From the NCBI RefSeq assembly GCF_001427305.1, contig NZ_LMFZ01000006.1, positions 1-64,000 on the forward strand: a stretch of 64,000 nucleotides of DNA, read 5' to 3'. Made by a program: the position numbers and the translations under genes. Position 1 is the stretch's first letter. The number at the start of each line of letters is the position of its first letter. Source of the stretch: Duganella sp. Root1480D1 (GTDB taxonomy: Bacteria > Pseudomonadota > Gammaproteobacteria > Burkholderiales > Burkholderiaceae_D). A model generated the notes under the pieces. The model was not told the DNA's origin, did not search any database, and saw only the letters and a list, made by a program, of their open reading frames with translations. Shown here in pieces: positions 8,113-16,752 of this stretch.

Positions 8113-8994
8113 TTACAGCATTGCCTTCAACAGACGAGCCATTTCGGAAGGGTTCTTGGTAACCTTGATGCCGCAGGCTTCCATGATTTCCAGTTTGGCT
8201 TGTGCAGTGTCAGCACCGCCGGAGATCAGCGCGCCGGCGTGGCCCATGCGCTTGCCTGGAGGAGCGGTGACACCGGCGATGAAGCCAACCACTGGCTTCT
8301 TCATGTTGTCCTTGATCCAACGGGCTGCGTTGGCTTCGTCCGGACCACCGATTTCGCCGATCATGATCACAGCGTCGGTGTCAGGATCGTCGTTGAACAT
8401 GCGCATCACGTCGATGTGCTTCAGGCCGTTGATCGGGTCGCCGCCGATACCAACTGCCGAAGACTGGCCCAGGCCCAGAGCGGTCAGTTGGCCGACTGCT
8501 TCATAGGTCAGGGTGCCGGAGCGGGAAACCACGCCGATACGGCCCTTCTTGTGGATGTGGCCAGGCATGATGCCGATCTTGATTTCGTCCGGGGTGATCA
8601 GACCTGGGCAGTTAGGGCCCAGCAGCAGGGTCTTGGAACCGGCTTTAGCCATGCGGTCCTTGATTTCCATCATGTCGCGGACCGGGATGCCTTCGGTGAT
8701 GCAGATGGCCAGGTCCAGGTCGGCTTCCACGGCTTCCCAGATTGCAGCGGCTGCGCCTGCTGGTGGAACGTAGATCACGGAAACGGTCGCGCCGGTTTCC
8801 GAAGCTGCTTCCTTGACGGTTGCGTAGATCGGGATGCCTTCGAAGTCTTCGCCGGCTTTCTTCGGGTTCACGCCAGCAACGAAAGCTTCACGGCCGTTCG
8901 CGTAATCGCGGCACATGCGGGTGTGGAACTGGCCGGTCTTGCCGGTGATGCCCTGGGTGATGACTTTGGTGTCTTTATTGATCAGGATAGACAT
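8113..8994 (-). CDS. sucD: succinyl-CoA synthetase alpha subunit
   Basis: A 293-residue enzyme subunit of the TCA cycle. With SucC it interconverts succinyl-CoA and succinate while making ATP or GTP. The N-terminal CoA-binding domain (TKVITQGITGKTGQFHT) and the C-terminal ligase domain with the phosphohistidine region (MGHAGALISG) are intact, and length is typical. The start is 13 bp from the end of sucC, so the pair is one operon. A strong hairpin follows the stop codon. Confidence 0.98.
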   Translation of the reverse strand: MSILINKDTKVITQGITGKTGQFHTRMCRDYANGREAFVAGVNPKKAGEDFEGIPIYATVKEAASETGATVSVIYVPPAGAAAAIWEAVEADLDLAICITEGIPVRDMMEIKDRMAKAGSKTLLLGPNCPGLITPDEIKIGIMPGHIHKKGRIGVVSRSGTLTYEAVGQLTALGLGQSSAVGIGGDPINGLKHIDVMRMFNDDPDTDAVIMIGEIGGPDEANAARWIKDNMKKPVVGFIAGVTAPPGKRMGHAGALISGGADTAQAKLEIMEACGIKVTKNPSEMARLLKAML

Positions 8995-9007
8995 AGTGAT
9001 TCCTTAA

Positions 9008-10174
9008 TTATTTACCGGCAGCGGCAGCGACAACGCTCTTGGCTGCATCTTCCATGGTGTCAGCGGAGATGATTGGCAGGCCGGAGTCGGCCAGCATCTT
9101 CTTGCCCAGGTCTTCGTTGGTGCCCTTCATGCGGACGACCAGCGGCACTTGCAGGGACACGGCTTTGGATGCGGTGATCACGCCTTCGGCGATCACGTCG
9201 CAGCGCATGATGCCGCCGAAGATGTTCACCAGGATGGCTTTCAGGCCTGGGTTTTTCAGCATGATTTTGAACGCTTCGGTCACTTTCTCGGCCGTTGCGC
9301 CACCGCCCACGTCCAGGAAGTTGGCTGGCTCGCCGCCGAACAACTTGATGGTGTCCATGGTTGCCATGGCCAGGCCGGCGCCGTTCACCAGGCAGCCGAT
9401 GTTGCCGTCCAGGGAGATGTAGGCCAGGTCGAATTTCGATGCTTCGACTTCAGCTGGATCTTCTTCGTCCAGGTCGCGGTAAGCCACGATTTCCGGGTGA
9501 CGGAACAGGGCGTTGGCGTCGAAGTTGAACTTGGCGTCCAGTGCGATGACCTTGCCGGAACCGGTCAGGATCAGCGGGTTGATTTCGGCCAGCGATGCGT
9601 CGGTTTCCCAGTAGGCTTTGTACAGGCCCTGCAGGTTGGTGACCGCGTCGGCGATCGAACCTTCCGGCACGCCGATCTTGGCGGCGATGCCAGCGGCTTC
9701 GGCGTCGGTCAGGCCGACGGCTGGATCGATAGCGATCGAGTGGATTTTTTCCGGGTGCGATTCAGCGACTTCTTCGATGTCCATGCCGCCTTCGGAGGAA
9801 GCCATCAGAACAACTTTCTGGGTGACGCGGTCGGTCACCAGGGAAACGTACAGTTCCTTCTTGATGTCGGCGCCTTCTTCGATCAGCAGGCGGCGAACTT
9901 TCTGGCCTTCAGGGCTGGTCTGGTGGGTCACCAGCTGCATACCCATGATCTGGTCGGCGTACTCTTTCACCTGTTCCATGGTCTTGGCAACTTTCACGCC
10001 GCCGCCTTTGCCACGGCCACCGGCGTGGATCTGTGCCTTCACGACCCATACTGGGCCGCCCAGGGTTTCAGCAGCTTTCACCGCCTCTTCCACGGTCATG
10101 CACGGAATACCGCGCGGTACGGTCACTCCGAACTTTCGGAGGATTTCTTTGCCTTGATACTCATGGATTTTCAT
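9008..10174 (-). CDS. sucC: succinyl-CoA synthetase beta subunit
   Basis: A 388-residue subunit that carries the ATP-grasp nucleotide site and the succinate-binding half of the TCA-cycle enzyme. The N-terminus [17 protein letters not shown] and the motifs [20 protein letters not shown] and VNIFGGI(M)RCD are those of SucC. Length is standard. It is cotranscribed with sucD. The DUF2889 gene lies 58 bp upstream on the same strand and may share the transcript. Confidence 0.98.
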   Translation of the reverse strand: MKIHEYQGKEILRKFGVTVPRGIPCMTVEEAVKAAETLGGPVWVVKAQIHAGGRGKGGGVKVAKTMEQVKEYADQIMGMQLVTHQTSPEGQKVRRLLIEEGADIKKELYVSLVTDRVTQKVVLMASSEGGMDIEEVAESHPEKIHSIAIDPAVGLTDAEAAGIAAKIGVPEGSIADAVTNLQGLYKAYWETDASLAEINPLILTGSGKVIALDAKFNFDANALFRHPEIVAYRDLDEEDPAEVEASKFDLAYISLDGNIGCLVNGAGLAMATMDTIKLFGGEPANFLDVGGGATAEKVTEAFKIMLKNPGLKAILVNIFGGIMRCDVIAEGVITASKAVSLQVPLVVRMKGTNEDLGKKMLADSGLPIISADTMEDAAKSVVAAAAGK

Positions 10175-10232
10175 GCTGGCTTTCCCTTCTTTCGAATACC
10201 TGTTTGTTGGTTAGATGTATTTTGTACAGCAC

Positions 10233-10799
10233 CTAGGCTGCTTCTGTCTTGTTGACATACCAGCGTGGGTAGAACTCGGCAACTGCCCCGCCATCGGTCT
10301 TGAGGGCGTGGCACTTGTCAAGTTGGAACGGTTTTTCTGTCGCAGTGCTGGAGCGCTCGTTCACTGGCCAGACGTCATTGGCAAAGGCTTGCACGGCTGC
10401 CGTCGGCAGCACCAGGGCCAATTCTGTCAGGTGGGTACAGCCTTGTACGCCGGCCAGCCTTTCCTTGACTGCATGGCGAAAACCCTTCATCAGGTTCAGG
10501 CCGATCAAGGCTTTGTAGGCAGGGCCGATCGTGTTGCAATGGCCAGGATAGGGAACGGCGTCCGAACTTGCTTCGGCATCGACGATGGTCAGCTGCTTAT
10601 CGACGGTCACGCGCAGCCACAGGTCGTGCAGGGCTTCGTTGCCCTTGCGCGGGCCGGATGCCAGCATGGTGTCGAATGTTTTGATGTCCGTGATATGGGC
10701 GTCAAGATCCCACAGGCCATCCTCGCGTGAATACGCCTGGATGTCTATGGCGCGCGTATGCCGCAGCGCACGTCGGGAGACTGGATTTGACAGGGACAT
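10233..10799 (-). CDS. DUF2889 family protein
   Basis: A soluble protein of 188 residues. Arrangement and motifs (RRALRHTRAIDIQAY, DLDAHITDIK, LHDLWLRVTVD, CNTIGPAYKALIGLNLMKGF, HLTEL) are those of the DUF2889 family, a conserved family without assigned function. I chose ATG 10799 (MSLSNPVSRR) over the upstream TTG at 10826, because family similarity starts at the RR/HTR segment. It lies upstream of sucC on the same strand. No catalytic role can be deduced. Confidence 0.85.
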   Translation of the reverse strand: MSLSNPVSRRALRHTRAIDIQAYSREDGLWDLDAHITDIKTFDTMLASGPRKGNEALHDLWLRVTVDKQLTIVDAEASSDAVPYPGHCNTIGPAYKALIGLNLMKGFRHAVKERLAGVQGCTHLTELALVLPTAAVQAFANDVWPVNERSSTATEKPFQLDKCHALKTDGGAVAEFYPRWYVNKTEAA

Positions 10800-10941
10800 A
10801 AGACCGATGCCACAAAACGTGGCCAAAATTATAAGCAGCTAAACAGTACGCCGCAGCTTCTACGGACAACCACCGCACCCGCGGTGCTGCATAAAACTAC
10901 AAAAGTGTAGCACAACCCCACTCATCGCCCAATCCTGGCGT

Positions 10942-12531
10942 TCATTTGACCGACTCGAAATCGACCATATCGTTCAGGTTGATGTACACCATGCGCTTGC
11001 CGGCATCGAACTCGCGGCGCGCAAAACTGCGGCGCGGATCGGCGCCGCGCCAGCCCACCGAGCCAAGGTCAAGCAAGGTCGGGAACACATTGGTATTGCT
11101 GATCGGGCGGTTGAGATTGGCCTGCAGCCCGGCCGCGCGCTCAGGAAAGCGCTGGCGGTAGCTCTGGTTCATCCAGGCCAGCACCGGCACCCGCAAGTCG
11201 TAAGGCGTTGGTGGCGACTGCGTGTGCATGAAAAAGCCGCGCTCGTCGTCGAACAGGTTTTCGCCATGGTCGGAAGCAAACAGCATGACGCTGGGGCGCT
11301 GCTCCTTGCGCAGGATGTCGATGACCCGCACCAGCAGCTTGTCCGTCTCGACCACGGTGTTGTCGTAGGAATTGATGGCGGCCTGCTTGTCCTGCGGACG
11401 CGGCATGTTCAGGCCGAGGTCGGCCAGGGTGGGCGCAAATTTGCGCGAGTCGGCACCGTAGCGTTCGTCGTAATAGATATGGCTGCCAATCGTGTGCAGT
11501 ACGACAAACTGGCGTGGACCGGCCTGGCGCAGGAAGGATTCAAACAGCGGCAACAGCATGGCGTCGGTGCGCAGGTGGTAATCGCGGGAGCCGCTTGCGT
11601 GTTCCGCTACATCGGCCATGCGGCTGATGTCGTCCGCTTCCTGGTTAGAGAACCAGGCGGTGCGGAAGCCGGCCTCATGGAAGGTCTGCACCAGGGAGGC
11701 GCGCTTGCTTCCATCGGACAGCGAAACCATGGTGGGCATCGCCTTGCCGGTCCAGTTGGCGTTGGAGACCACGTCGCGGAAAGACAGCAGTTCCGGCCCG
11801 AGCGCCGCCAGGCCCGGCGTGGTGTCGCGCGGGTAGCCGTTCAGGCCAAGATGGTCCGTGCGCAAACTTTCGCCAATCACCAGCACCACCAGCACTGGCG
11901 CGCTGTCGTCCTGGTAGCGGCCGTCGAGGCTGGCGAAATCGACGTGGCGCGCCGCCTGCATGGCTACCCGCGAAGCGGACAGCGCCAGGTTGCTGGGAAA
12001 TGCCAGGCTGGCGGTCGAATATTCGAAGAATGGCGGCAAGCGCAAACTGTGCGACAGGAAGGTGCGGCCGGTGAAGGCCAGCATGGCGAACATCAGCAGT
12101 CCCGCCATCACGCGTTGCCGGCCCGGCCACGGGAGGCGCCAGGTATGCGGCAGCGACCATGCCAAGGCGACATAGGCCAGCGTGCTGGCAGGCACCAGCC
12201 ATAGCAGCCAGCCAAAGGATGCCAGCACTTCGCGGGTTTGCGCCCAACTGGTCTGCCAGGCCGACAGCACCAGGGCATCGCCCGGCACGCTGTGGTAAAA
12301 GAAGGTCAGGAAGCAGTAAGGGCCGGCCAGCAAGGCCAGTGGCGTCAGCAGCAGGAAGGTATAGCGCGGACGCGGCAGCAGGACGAAAGGCCAGGCCAGC
12401 ACAAAAGCCGAGAAACAAAGCAGGGCCAAGGCGTCGGCGGCAGATTGCAGGTGGTCGGTTGCCAGCACGGCCAGCGACGGCAGCCATAACCACAGGGCGA
12501 GCAGGCCGGCTTTGAACAGGGTTTTAGTCAT
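10942..12531 (-). CDS. phosphoethanolamine transferase-like membrane sulfatase-fold protein
   Basis: A 529-residue inner-membrane protein. The first 160 residues hold about five hydrophobic segments, and the C-terminal two thirds form a periplasmic alkaline-phosphatase/sulfatase domain. The family signature LVIGESLRTDHLGLNGY places a Ser (about residue 222) where EptA has its nucleophilic Thr; FASDHGEN supplies metal ligands near the C-terminus. Relatives (EptA, CptA, OpgE) move phosphoethanolamine from phosphatidylethanolamine onto lipid A, core sugars or glucans. The substrate here cannot be told from sequence. There is no adjacent two-component regulator or lipid A gene. The C-terminus ends 29 bp from recX's stop region on the opposite side. 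Confidence 0.85.
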   Translation of the reverse strand: MTKTLFKAGLLALWLWLPSLAVLATDHLQSAADALALLCFSAFVLAWPFVLLPRPRYTFLLLTPLALLAGPYCFLTFFYHSVPGDALVLSAWQTSWAQTREVLASFGWLLWLVPASTLAYVALAWSLPHTWRLPWPGRQRVMAGLLMFAMLAFTGRTFLSHSLRLPPFFEYSTASLAFPSNLALSASRVAMQAARHVDFASLDGRYQDDSAPVLVVLVIGESLRTDHLGLNGYPRDTTPGLAALGPELLSFRDVVSNANWTGKAMPTMVSLSDGSKRASLVQTFHEAGFRTAWFSNQEADDISRMADVAEHASGSRDYHLRTDAMLLPLFESFLRQAGPRQFVVLHTIGSHIYYDERYGADSRKFAPTLADLGLNMPRPQDKQAAINSYDNTVVETDKLLVRVIDILRKEQRPSVMLFASDHGENLFDDERGFFMHTQSPPTPYDLRVPVLAWMNQSYRQRFPERAAGLQANLNRPISNTNVFPTLLDLGSVGWRGADPRRSFARREFDAGKRMVYINLNDMVDFESVK

Positions 12532-12559
12532 GCGCGGATTATACGGGCTCGGGCCCGTG

Positions 12560-13015
12560 CTATTCCTCGTCCGGCATGGTGCCTTTCATGGCGGTGCGAA
12601 TGGCTTTTTGCGAGAAGCCGCGCGACATGAGGAAGCGCAATTGCTTCTGCCGCCCTTCGGGATCGTCGGCGACTTCGCCGAATTTGCGGCGCCAGACTTC
12701 GCAGCAGCGCTCGACTTCGTCTTCCTTCAGGCTTTCCTTGACCTCGGCCAGCATGTCGCCGCCGATACCGTGGTGCTGCAACTCGGCCACGATGCGGCTG
12801 TTGCCGTAGCGGGCGGCGCGGCGGTGCACCAGGTTTTCCGAAAAACGCTCTTCAGAAAGCCATTTGTTTTGTTCGAGGAAGTTCAGCAGGGCTTCGACGT
12901 CATCGCCCTCTTCCGCGTGGCGCTGCAGCTTGCGGGCCAGTTCGAGGCGGGAGTGCTCGCGCTGGCTGAGCAGGCGTAATGCACGGGCTTTTAGGGTGGG
13001 TTTGGGGAGGGGCAT
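12560..13015 (-). CDS. recX: regulatory protein RecX
   Basis: A 151-residue RecX, which binds inside the RecA filament groove and limits RecA activity. The family pattern is clear: [23 protein letters not shown], then [16 protein letters not shown] and a third helical repeat near [24 protein letters not shown]. The open frame runs upstream to 13060, but that part is the palindromic repeat between recA and recX. I therefore place the start at the ATG at 13015 ([12 protein letters not shown]). It lies directly downstream of recA on the same strand, the usual arrangement. Confidence 0.93.
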   Translation of the reverse strand: MPLPKPTLKARALRLLSQREHSRLELARKLQRHAEEGDDVEALLNFLEQNKWLSEERFSENLVHRRAARYGNSRIVAELQHHGIGGDMLAEVKESLKEDEVERCCEVWRRKFGEVADDPEGRQKQLRFLMSRGFSQKAIRTAMKGTMPDEE

Positions 13016-13016
13016 G

Positions 13017-13097
13017 CTTTTAAACCGGTAAACCGATGTCAGACCCACTGGGTCTGACACCTGAAACGCGGCGGCCGCAGGCTGGTACCGGTTTTAG
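13017..13097. repeat. palindromic repeat between recA and recX
   Basis: The segment starts with TTTAAACCGGTAAACC and ends with GGTACCGGTTTTA, so the ends are inverted copies. Inside is the hairpin TGTCAGACCC-ACT-GGGTCTGACA. The outer end supplies the recA stop codon (TAA of TAAAACCGGTA on the minus strand). It belongs to the same family as the larger element after folK at 36636. Confidence 0.75.
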
Positions 13098-14164
13098 TCG
13101 ACAGCGCGCAGCTTCGGCGCCTCTTCACCATCTGTCACCGCTGGCAGCTCACGCACGCCCAGCGCGGCACGCACTTTGTTCTCGATTTCACGCGCCAGGG
13201 CCGGGCGCTCCTTGAGGAAGGAACGGGCATTGTCCTTGCCCTGGCCGATACGCTCGCCGCCGTAGCTGTACCAGGAACCCGATTTCTCAACGATCTTGGC
13301 TTCCACGCCCAGGTCGATGATCTCGCCTTCGCGCGAGGTGCCTTCGCCATACAGGATGTCGAAGTGGGCTTCCTTGAACGGAGGCGCAATCTTGTTCTTG
13401 ACCACTTTGACCTTGGTCTCGTTACCAATCACCTCGTCGCCCGACTTGATCGAGCCGGTACGACGGATGTCGAGGCGCACGGAGGCGTAAAACTTCAGGG
13501 CGTTACCGCCGGTGGTGGTTTCCGGCGAACCGAACATCACGCCGATCTTCATACGGATCTGGTTAATGAAGATCACCAGCGTGTTGGTGCGGTTGATGGT
13601 ACCGGTCAGCTTGCGCAGCGCCTGGGACATCAGGCGGGCCTGCAGGCCTGGCAGGGAATCGCCCATATCGCCTTCGATTTCAGCTTTCGGGGTCAGCGCG
13701 GCGACGGAGTCGACCACGATCAGGTCCACGGAACCGGAGCGCACCAGCGCATCGCAGATTTCCAGGGCTTGTTCGCCGGTGTCCGGCTGCGAGATCAGCA
13801 GCTCGTGCAGGTTGACACCCAATTTTTGAGCATAGACCACGTCCAGCGCGTGTTCCGCGTCGATGAAGGCGCAGGTGCCGCCCATTTTCTGCATTTCAGC
13901 GATCGCTTGCAGGGTCAGGGTGGTTTTACCGGAAGATTCAGGGCCGTAAATTTCCACCACACGGCCGCGTGGCAGGCCGCCTACGCCCAGCGCGATATCC
14001 AGGCCCAGGGAGCCGGTGGAGACAGTCTGCACTTCCTCGATCGGGGCGGACGCGTCCATGCGCATCACGGAGCCTTTGCCAAACTGCTTTTCAATCTGGG
14101 CCAATGCGGCCGCCAGGGCCTTGGCTTTTTCCGATGCAGGTACTGCGCCTTTTTTGTCGTCCAT
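13094..14164 (-). CDS. recA: recombinase RecA
   Basis: A 356-residue DNA strand-exchange ATPase and SOS coprotease. Walker A is GPESSGKT (about 74-81), followed by the canonical core ([47 protein letters not shown]) and the loop with [23 protein letters not shown]. Length is typical for Burkholderiales. A SOS box overlaps the promoter 50-70 bp upstream. recX follows on the same strand, separated by a palindromic repeat that provides the stop codon. Confidence 0.99.
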   Translation of the reverse strand: MDDKKGAVPASEKAKALAAALAQIEKQFGKGSVMRMDASAPIEEVQTVSTGSLGLDIALGVGGLPRGRVVEIYGPESSGKTTLTLQAIAEMQKMGGTCAFIDAEHALDVVYAQKLGVNLHELLISQPDTGEQALEICDALVRSGSVDLIVVDSVAALTPKAEIEGDMGDSLPGLQARLMSQALRKLTGTINRTNTLVIFINQIRMKIGVMFGSPETTTGGNALKFYASVRLDIRRTGSIKSGDEVIGNETKVKVVKNKIAPPFKEAHFDILYGEGTSREGEIIDLGVEAKIVEKSGSWYSYGGERIGQGKDNARSFLKERPALAREIENKVRAALGVRELPAVTDGEEAPKLRAVD

Positions 14165-14213
14165 GATGATCTTTCGCGGCTAAATGAATTGGGTCACTAC
14201 GTTGTACAGGTGG

Positions 14214-14233
14214 TACTGTATAAAATTACAGTG
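14214..14233 (-). promoter_or_regulatory. LexA SOS box in the recA promoter
   Basis: TACTGTATAAAATTACAGTG contains the exact LexA consensus CTGT-N8-ACAG as a near-perfect palindrome. On the minus strand it lies inside a sigma-70-like promoter with -35 TTGTCA (14238-14243) and -10 TACAGT (14215-14220) at 17-bp spacing. LexA bound there would block recA. Confidence 0.93.
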
Positions 14234-14295
14234 CTTTTGACAAGCCCCTTTTTGCAAACTTTGCGATTTATCAAAGAGGTGGTTACAGTTAGCTT

Positions 14296-14988
14296 ATGCG
14301 TATCCTATTAGCCGAAGATGACAGCGTCCTCGCGGACGGCCTGACGCGCTCCCTGCGCCAGTCCGGCTATGCGATCGACTGCGTAAAAAACGGGCAGGAG
14401 GCGGACACTGCCCTGTCCACCCAGGAATTCGACCTGCTGATCCTGGACCTGGGCCTGCCCAAGTTGTCCGGCCTGGAAGTGCTGCGCCGCCTGCGCACGC
14501 GCGGTTCGCTGTTGCCGGTGCTGATCCTGACCGCGGCCGACTCGGTCGAGCAGCGCGTCAACGGCCTCGACCTGGGCGCCGACGACTACATGGCCAAGCC
14601 GTTCGCGCTGTCCGAGCTGGAAGCGCGGGTGCGGGCGCTGACCCGGCGCGGCCAGGGCGGCGGCTCCACCGTGGTCAAGCATGGCCCCCTCACTTACGAC
14701 CAGGTCGGGCGCAGCGCCTATATCAATGAGCAGATGCTGGATTTGTCGGCGCGCGAACTGGGCCTGCTGGAAATCCTGCTGGCGCGCACCGGACGCCTGG
14801 TGTCGAAAGAACAGCTGGTGGACCACCTGTGCGAATGGGGTGAAGAAGTCAGCAACAACGCCATCGAGGTGTACGTGCACCGCCTGCGCAAGAAAATTGA
14901 AGTGGGCGGCATCCGCATCGCCACCGTGCGCGGCCTCGGCTACTGCCTGGAGAAATTCAACCCGCCGCAACCGCCGGCCGCAACGTGA
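14296..14988 (+). CDS. OmpR-family response regulator
   Basis: A 230-residue two-component regulator. The receiver domain (1-115) has the acidic pair E7/D8/D9, phospho-acceptor D51 in LILDLGLP, and K in DDYMAKPF. The C-terminal winged helix (about 130-220) has the OmpR pattern LLEILLARTGRLVSKEQL and NNAIEVYVHRLRKKI. Closest in style to QseB/TctD regulators. It overlaps the following kinase gene by 4 bp (GTGA), so the two are translationally coupled. Position directly before a sodium/solute symporter pair suggests it senses carbon-source availability and controls that transporter; this is inference. Confidence 0.93.
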   Translation: MRILLAEDDSVLADGLTRSLRQSGYAIDCVKNGQEADTALSTQEFDLLILDLGLPKLSGLEVLRRLRTRGSLLPVLILTAADSVEQRVNGLDLGADDYMAKPFALSELEARVRALTRRGQGGGSTVVKHGPLTYDQVGRSAYINEQMLDLSARELGLLEILLARTGRLVSKEQLVDHLCEWGEEVSNNAIEVYVHRLRKKIEVGGIRIATVRGLGYCLEKFNPPQPPAAT

Positions 14989-16502
14989 ACGGCGAGCAGC
15001 AGGCCGCCGGCTGGGAGCACGCCCCGGCCGCCGAAGAGAACGAGATCCAGCACTCGCTGTTCGGCGAGATCCTCGACTGGATGCTCGCTCCCCTGCTGCT
15101 GCTGTGGCCAATGAGCATTGCCATCACCTACCTGGTGGCCAAGTCCATCGCCAACCAGCCTTTCGACCACGCGCTGGAAGATACCGTCACCGTGCTGACG
15201 CAGCAGGTGCGCGAAGTGGCCGGCGCGATTCCGCGCCTGCCCGGACCGGCGCGCGACATCCTGCGCGCCGATGACGTGGACAATATCTACTACCAGGTCA
15301 GCAGCCCGTCCGGCGCCCATGTCGACGGCGACCGCGACCTGCCGCCGCCGCCCAGGCAGGACCCGGAACTGCAGGACATCCGCGCCGGCGCCGTCCTGTT
15401 CCGCAACACCACGCTGCACGGCACGCCGATCCGCATCGCCTGGACCTGGGTCAACCTGGAAGAAGACAAGGCACAGCCACCGCGCCTGGCGCTGGTGCAG
15501 GTCGGGGAAACGCTGGAAAAGCGTGCCAAGCTGGCCAATGAAATCATCAAGGGCGTGATCCTGCCGCAGTTCATCATCCTGCCCATCGTGCTGGCCCTGG
15601 TGTGGTTTGCTCTTTCGCGCGGTCTGCTGCCGCTGCGCGAACTGCAGGAGCGCATCCGCGCCCGCCCGTCGGACGACCTGAGCCCGATCCCGCCGCGCCA
15701 GGTGCCGGAGGAAATCACGCCGCTGGTCAAGTCGCTCAATGAAATGCTGGAACGCCTGAAGCTGTCGATCGACTCGCAGAAGCGCTTCATCGCCGATGCT
15801 GCGCACCAGATGAAAACCCCGCTGGCCGGCATGCGCACGCAGTCGGAACTGGCGCTGCGCCAGACCGACCAGGCCGAGGTGCACCGCTCGCTGGAGCAAC
15901 TGGCCAAGTCGTCGGAAGCGGCAACGCGGCTGGTCAACCAGCTGCTGGCACTGGCGCGCGCCGAGAACCAGCCGCAGGCTGGCACCGCAATGGAAGCGCT
16001 GGAGCTGGGCGAAGTGGCACGCAATACGGTGCACGACTGGGTGCAGGCTTCGTTCAACTACGGGATCGACCTTGGCTATGAGCCGCCGCCCGAAGACGTG
16101 CCGATTTCGGGCAACGCGATGATGCTGCGCGAAATGCTGTCTAACCTGATCGACAATGCCTTGCGCTACACGCCGCGCGGCAGTGCGGTCACGGTGCGCG
16201 TGCGCCGCACCGGCAGGCACGCGCTGCTTGAAGTGGAAGACAATGGCCCCGGCATCCCGGCGGCGGAACGCGGCCATGTGTTCGAACGCTTCTACCGCAT
16301 CCTGGGCAGCAATACCGAAGGCTCAGGCCTGGGTTTGCCGATCGTGCGCGAAGTGGCGCAGCAGCACGAGGCGGAAGTCGACCTGTTCGCCAACCCGCGC
16401 ACCACCGACCCGAAATACCCGGGCTGCCTGTTCCGCGTCACATTCCCGCTGCGCGTGCCGGACACGCCACCCGAAGAAGAAGAGGTACCGCATTTTGGAT
16501 AA
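14985..16502 (+). CDS. sensor histidine kinase (TctE-like)
   Basis: A 505-residue membrane kinase starting at GTG 14985. Two membrane segments (about 33-53 and 192-212) enclose a periplasmic domain of about 135 residues resembling the 2CSK_N sensor of TctE/QseC relatives. The HisKA helix carries His274 in FIADAAHQMKTPLAGMRTQ. The HATPase domain has NLIDNALRY, DNGPGIP and GSGLGLPIV. An acidic, proline-rich tail ends the protein. It pairs with the upstream regulator and is followed at once by the DUF4212 gene, whose TTG start overlaps its stop. One operon is likely. Confidence 0.92.
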   Translation: MNGEQQAAGWEHAPAAEENEIQHSLFGEILDWMLAPLLLLWPMSIAITYLVAKSIANQPFDHALEDTVTVLTQQVREVAGAIPRLPGPARDILRADDVDNIYYQVSSPSGAHVDGDRDLPPPPRQDPELQDIRAGAVLFRNTTLHGTPIRIAWTWVNLEEDKAQPPRLALVQVGETLEKRAKLANEIIKGVILPQFIILPIVLALVWFALSRGLLPLRELQERIRARPSDDLSPIPPRQVPEEITPLVKSLNEMLERLKLSIDSQKRFIADAAHQMKTPLAGMRTQSELALRQTDQAEVHRSLEQLAKSSEAATRLVNQLLALARAENQPQAGTAMEALELGEVARNTVHDWVQASFNYGIDLGYEPPPEDVPISGNAMMLREMLSNLIDNALRYTPRGSAVTVRVRRTGRHALLEVEDNGPGIPAAERGHVFERFYRILGSNTEGSGLGLPIVREVAQQHEAEVDLFANPRTTDPKYPGCLFRVTFPLRVPDTPPEEEEVPHFG

Positions 16503-16752
16503 GCTCGAGCGCCACTGGCGCCGTGTACGCCGCATGACGGGCTGGCTGCTGGCCACCTGGCTGCTCACCACGTTCTGCATCATCTTCTTTGCGCGCGAAT
16601 TGAGCGGGCTGTCGATCTTCGGCTGGCCGCTGTCGTTCTACCTGGCCGCGCAAGGCGCTTCACTGATCTACCTGGCCATCATCGGCTTTTACGCCTGGCG
16701 CATGCGCGCGCTGGAGCGGGTCTATCGCAGCGAGAACGGGGGCCAGGCATGA
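16495..16752 (+). CDS. DUF4212 small subunit of a sodium/solute symporter
   Basis: An 85-residue membrane protein with two hydrophobic helices (about 18-36 and 47-65). DUF4212 proteins always precede VC_2705-type solute:sodium symporters and are regarded as their small subunit. I choose TTG 16495 (MDKLERHWRRVRRMTGWLL) because the cationic N-terminus matches the family and an AGAGG-like site precedes it. ATG 16534 would cut that segment off. The start overlaps the kinase stop codon, and the end overlaps the symporter start by 4 bp. Confidence 0.85.
   Translation: MDKLERHWRRVRRMTGWLLATWLLTTFCIIFFARELSGLSIFGWPLSFYLAAQGASLIYLAIIGFYAWRMRALERVYRSENGGQA

Noticed and set aside
13016-13060. Upstream extension of recX
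   Set aside because: The extra residues are encoded by the palindromic repeat; RecX similarity begins at the ATG at 13015.
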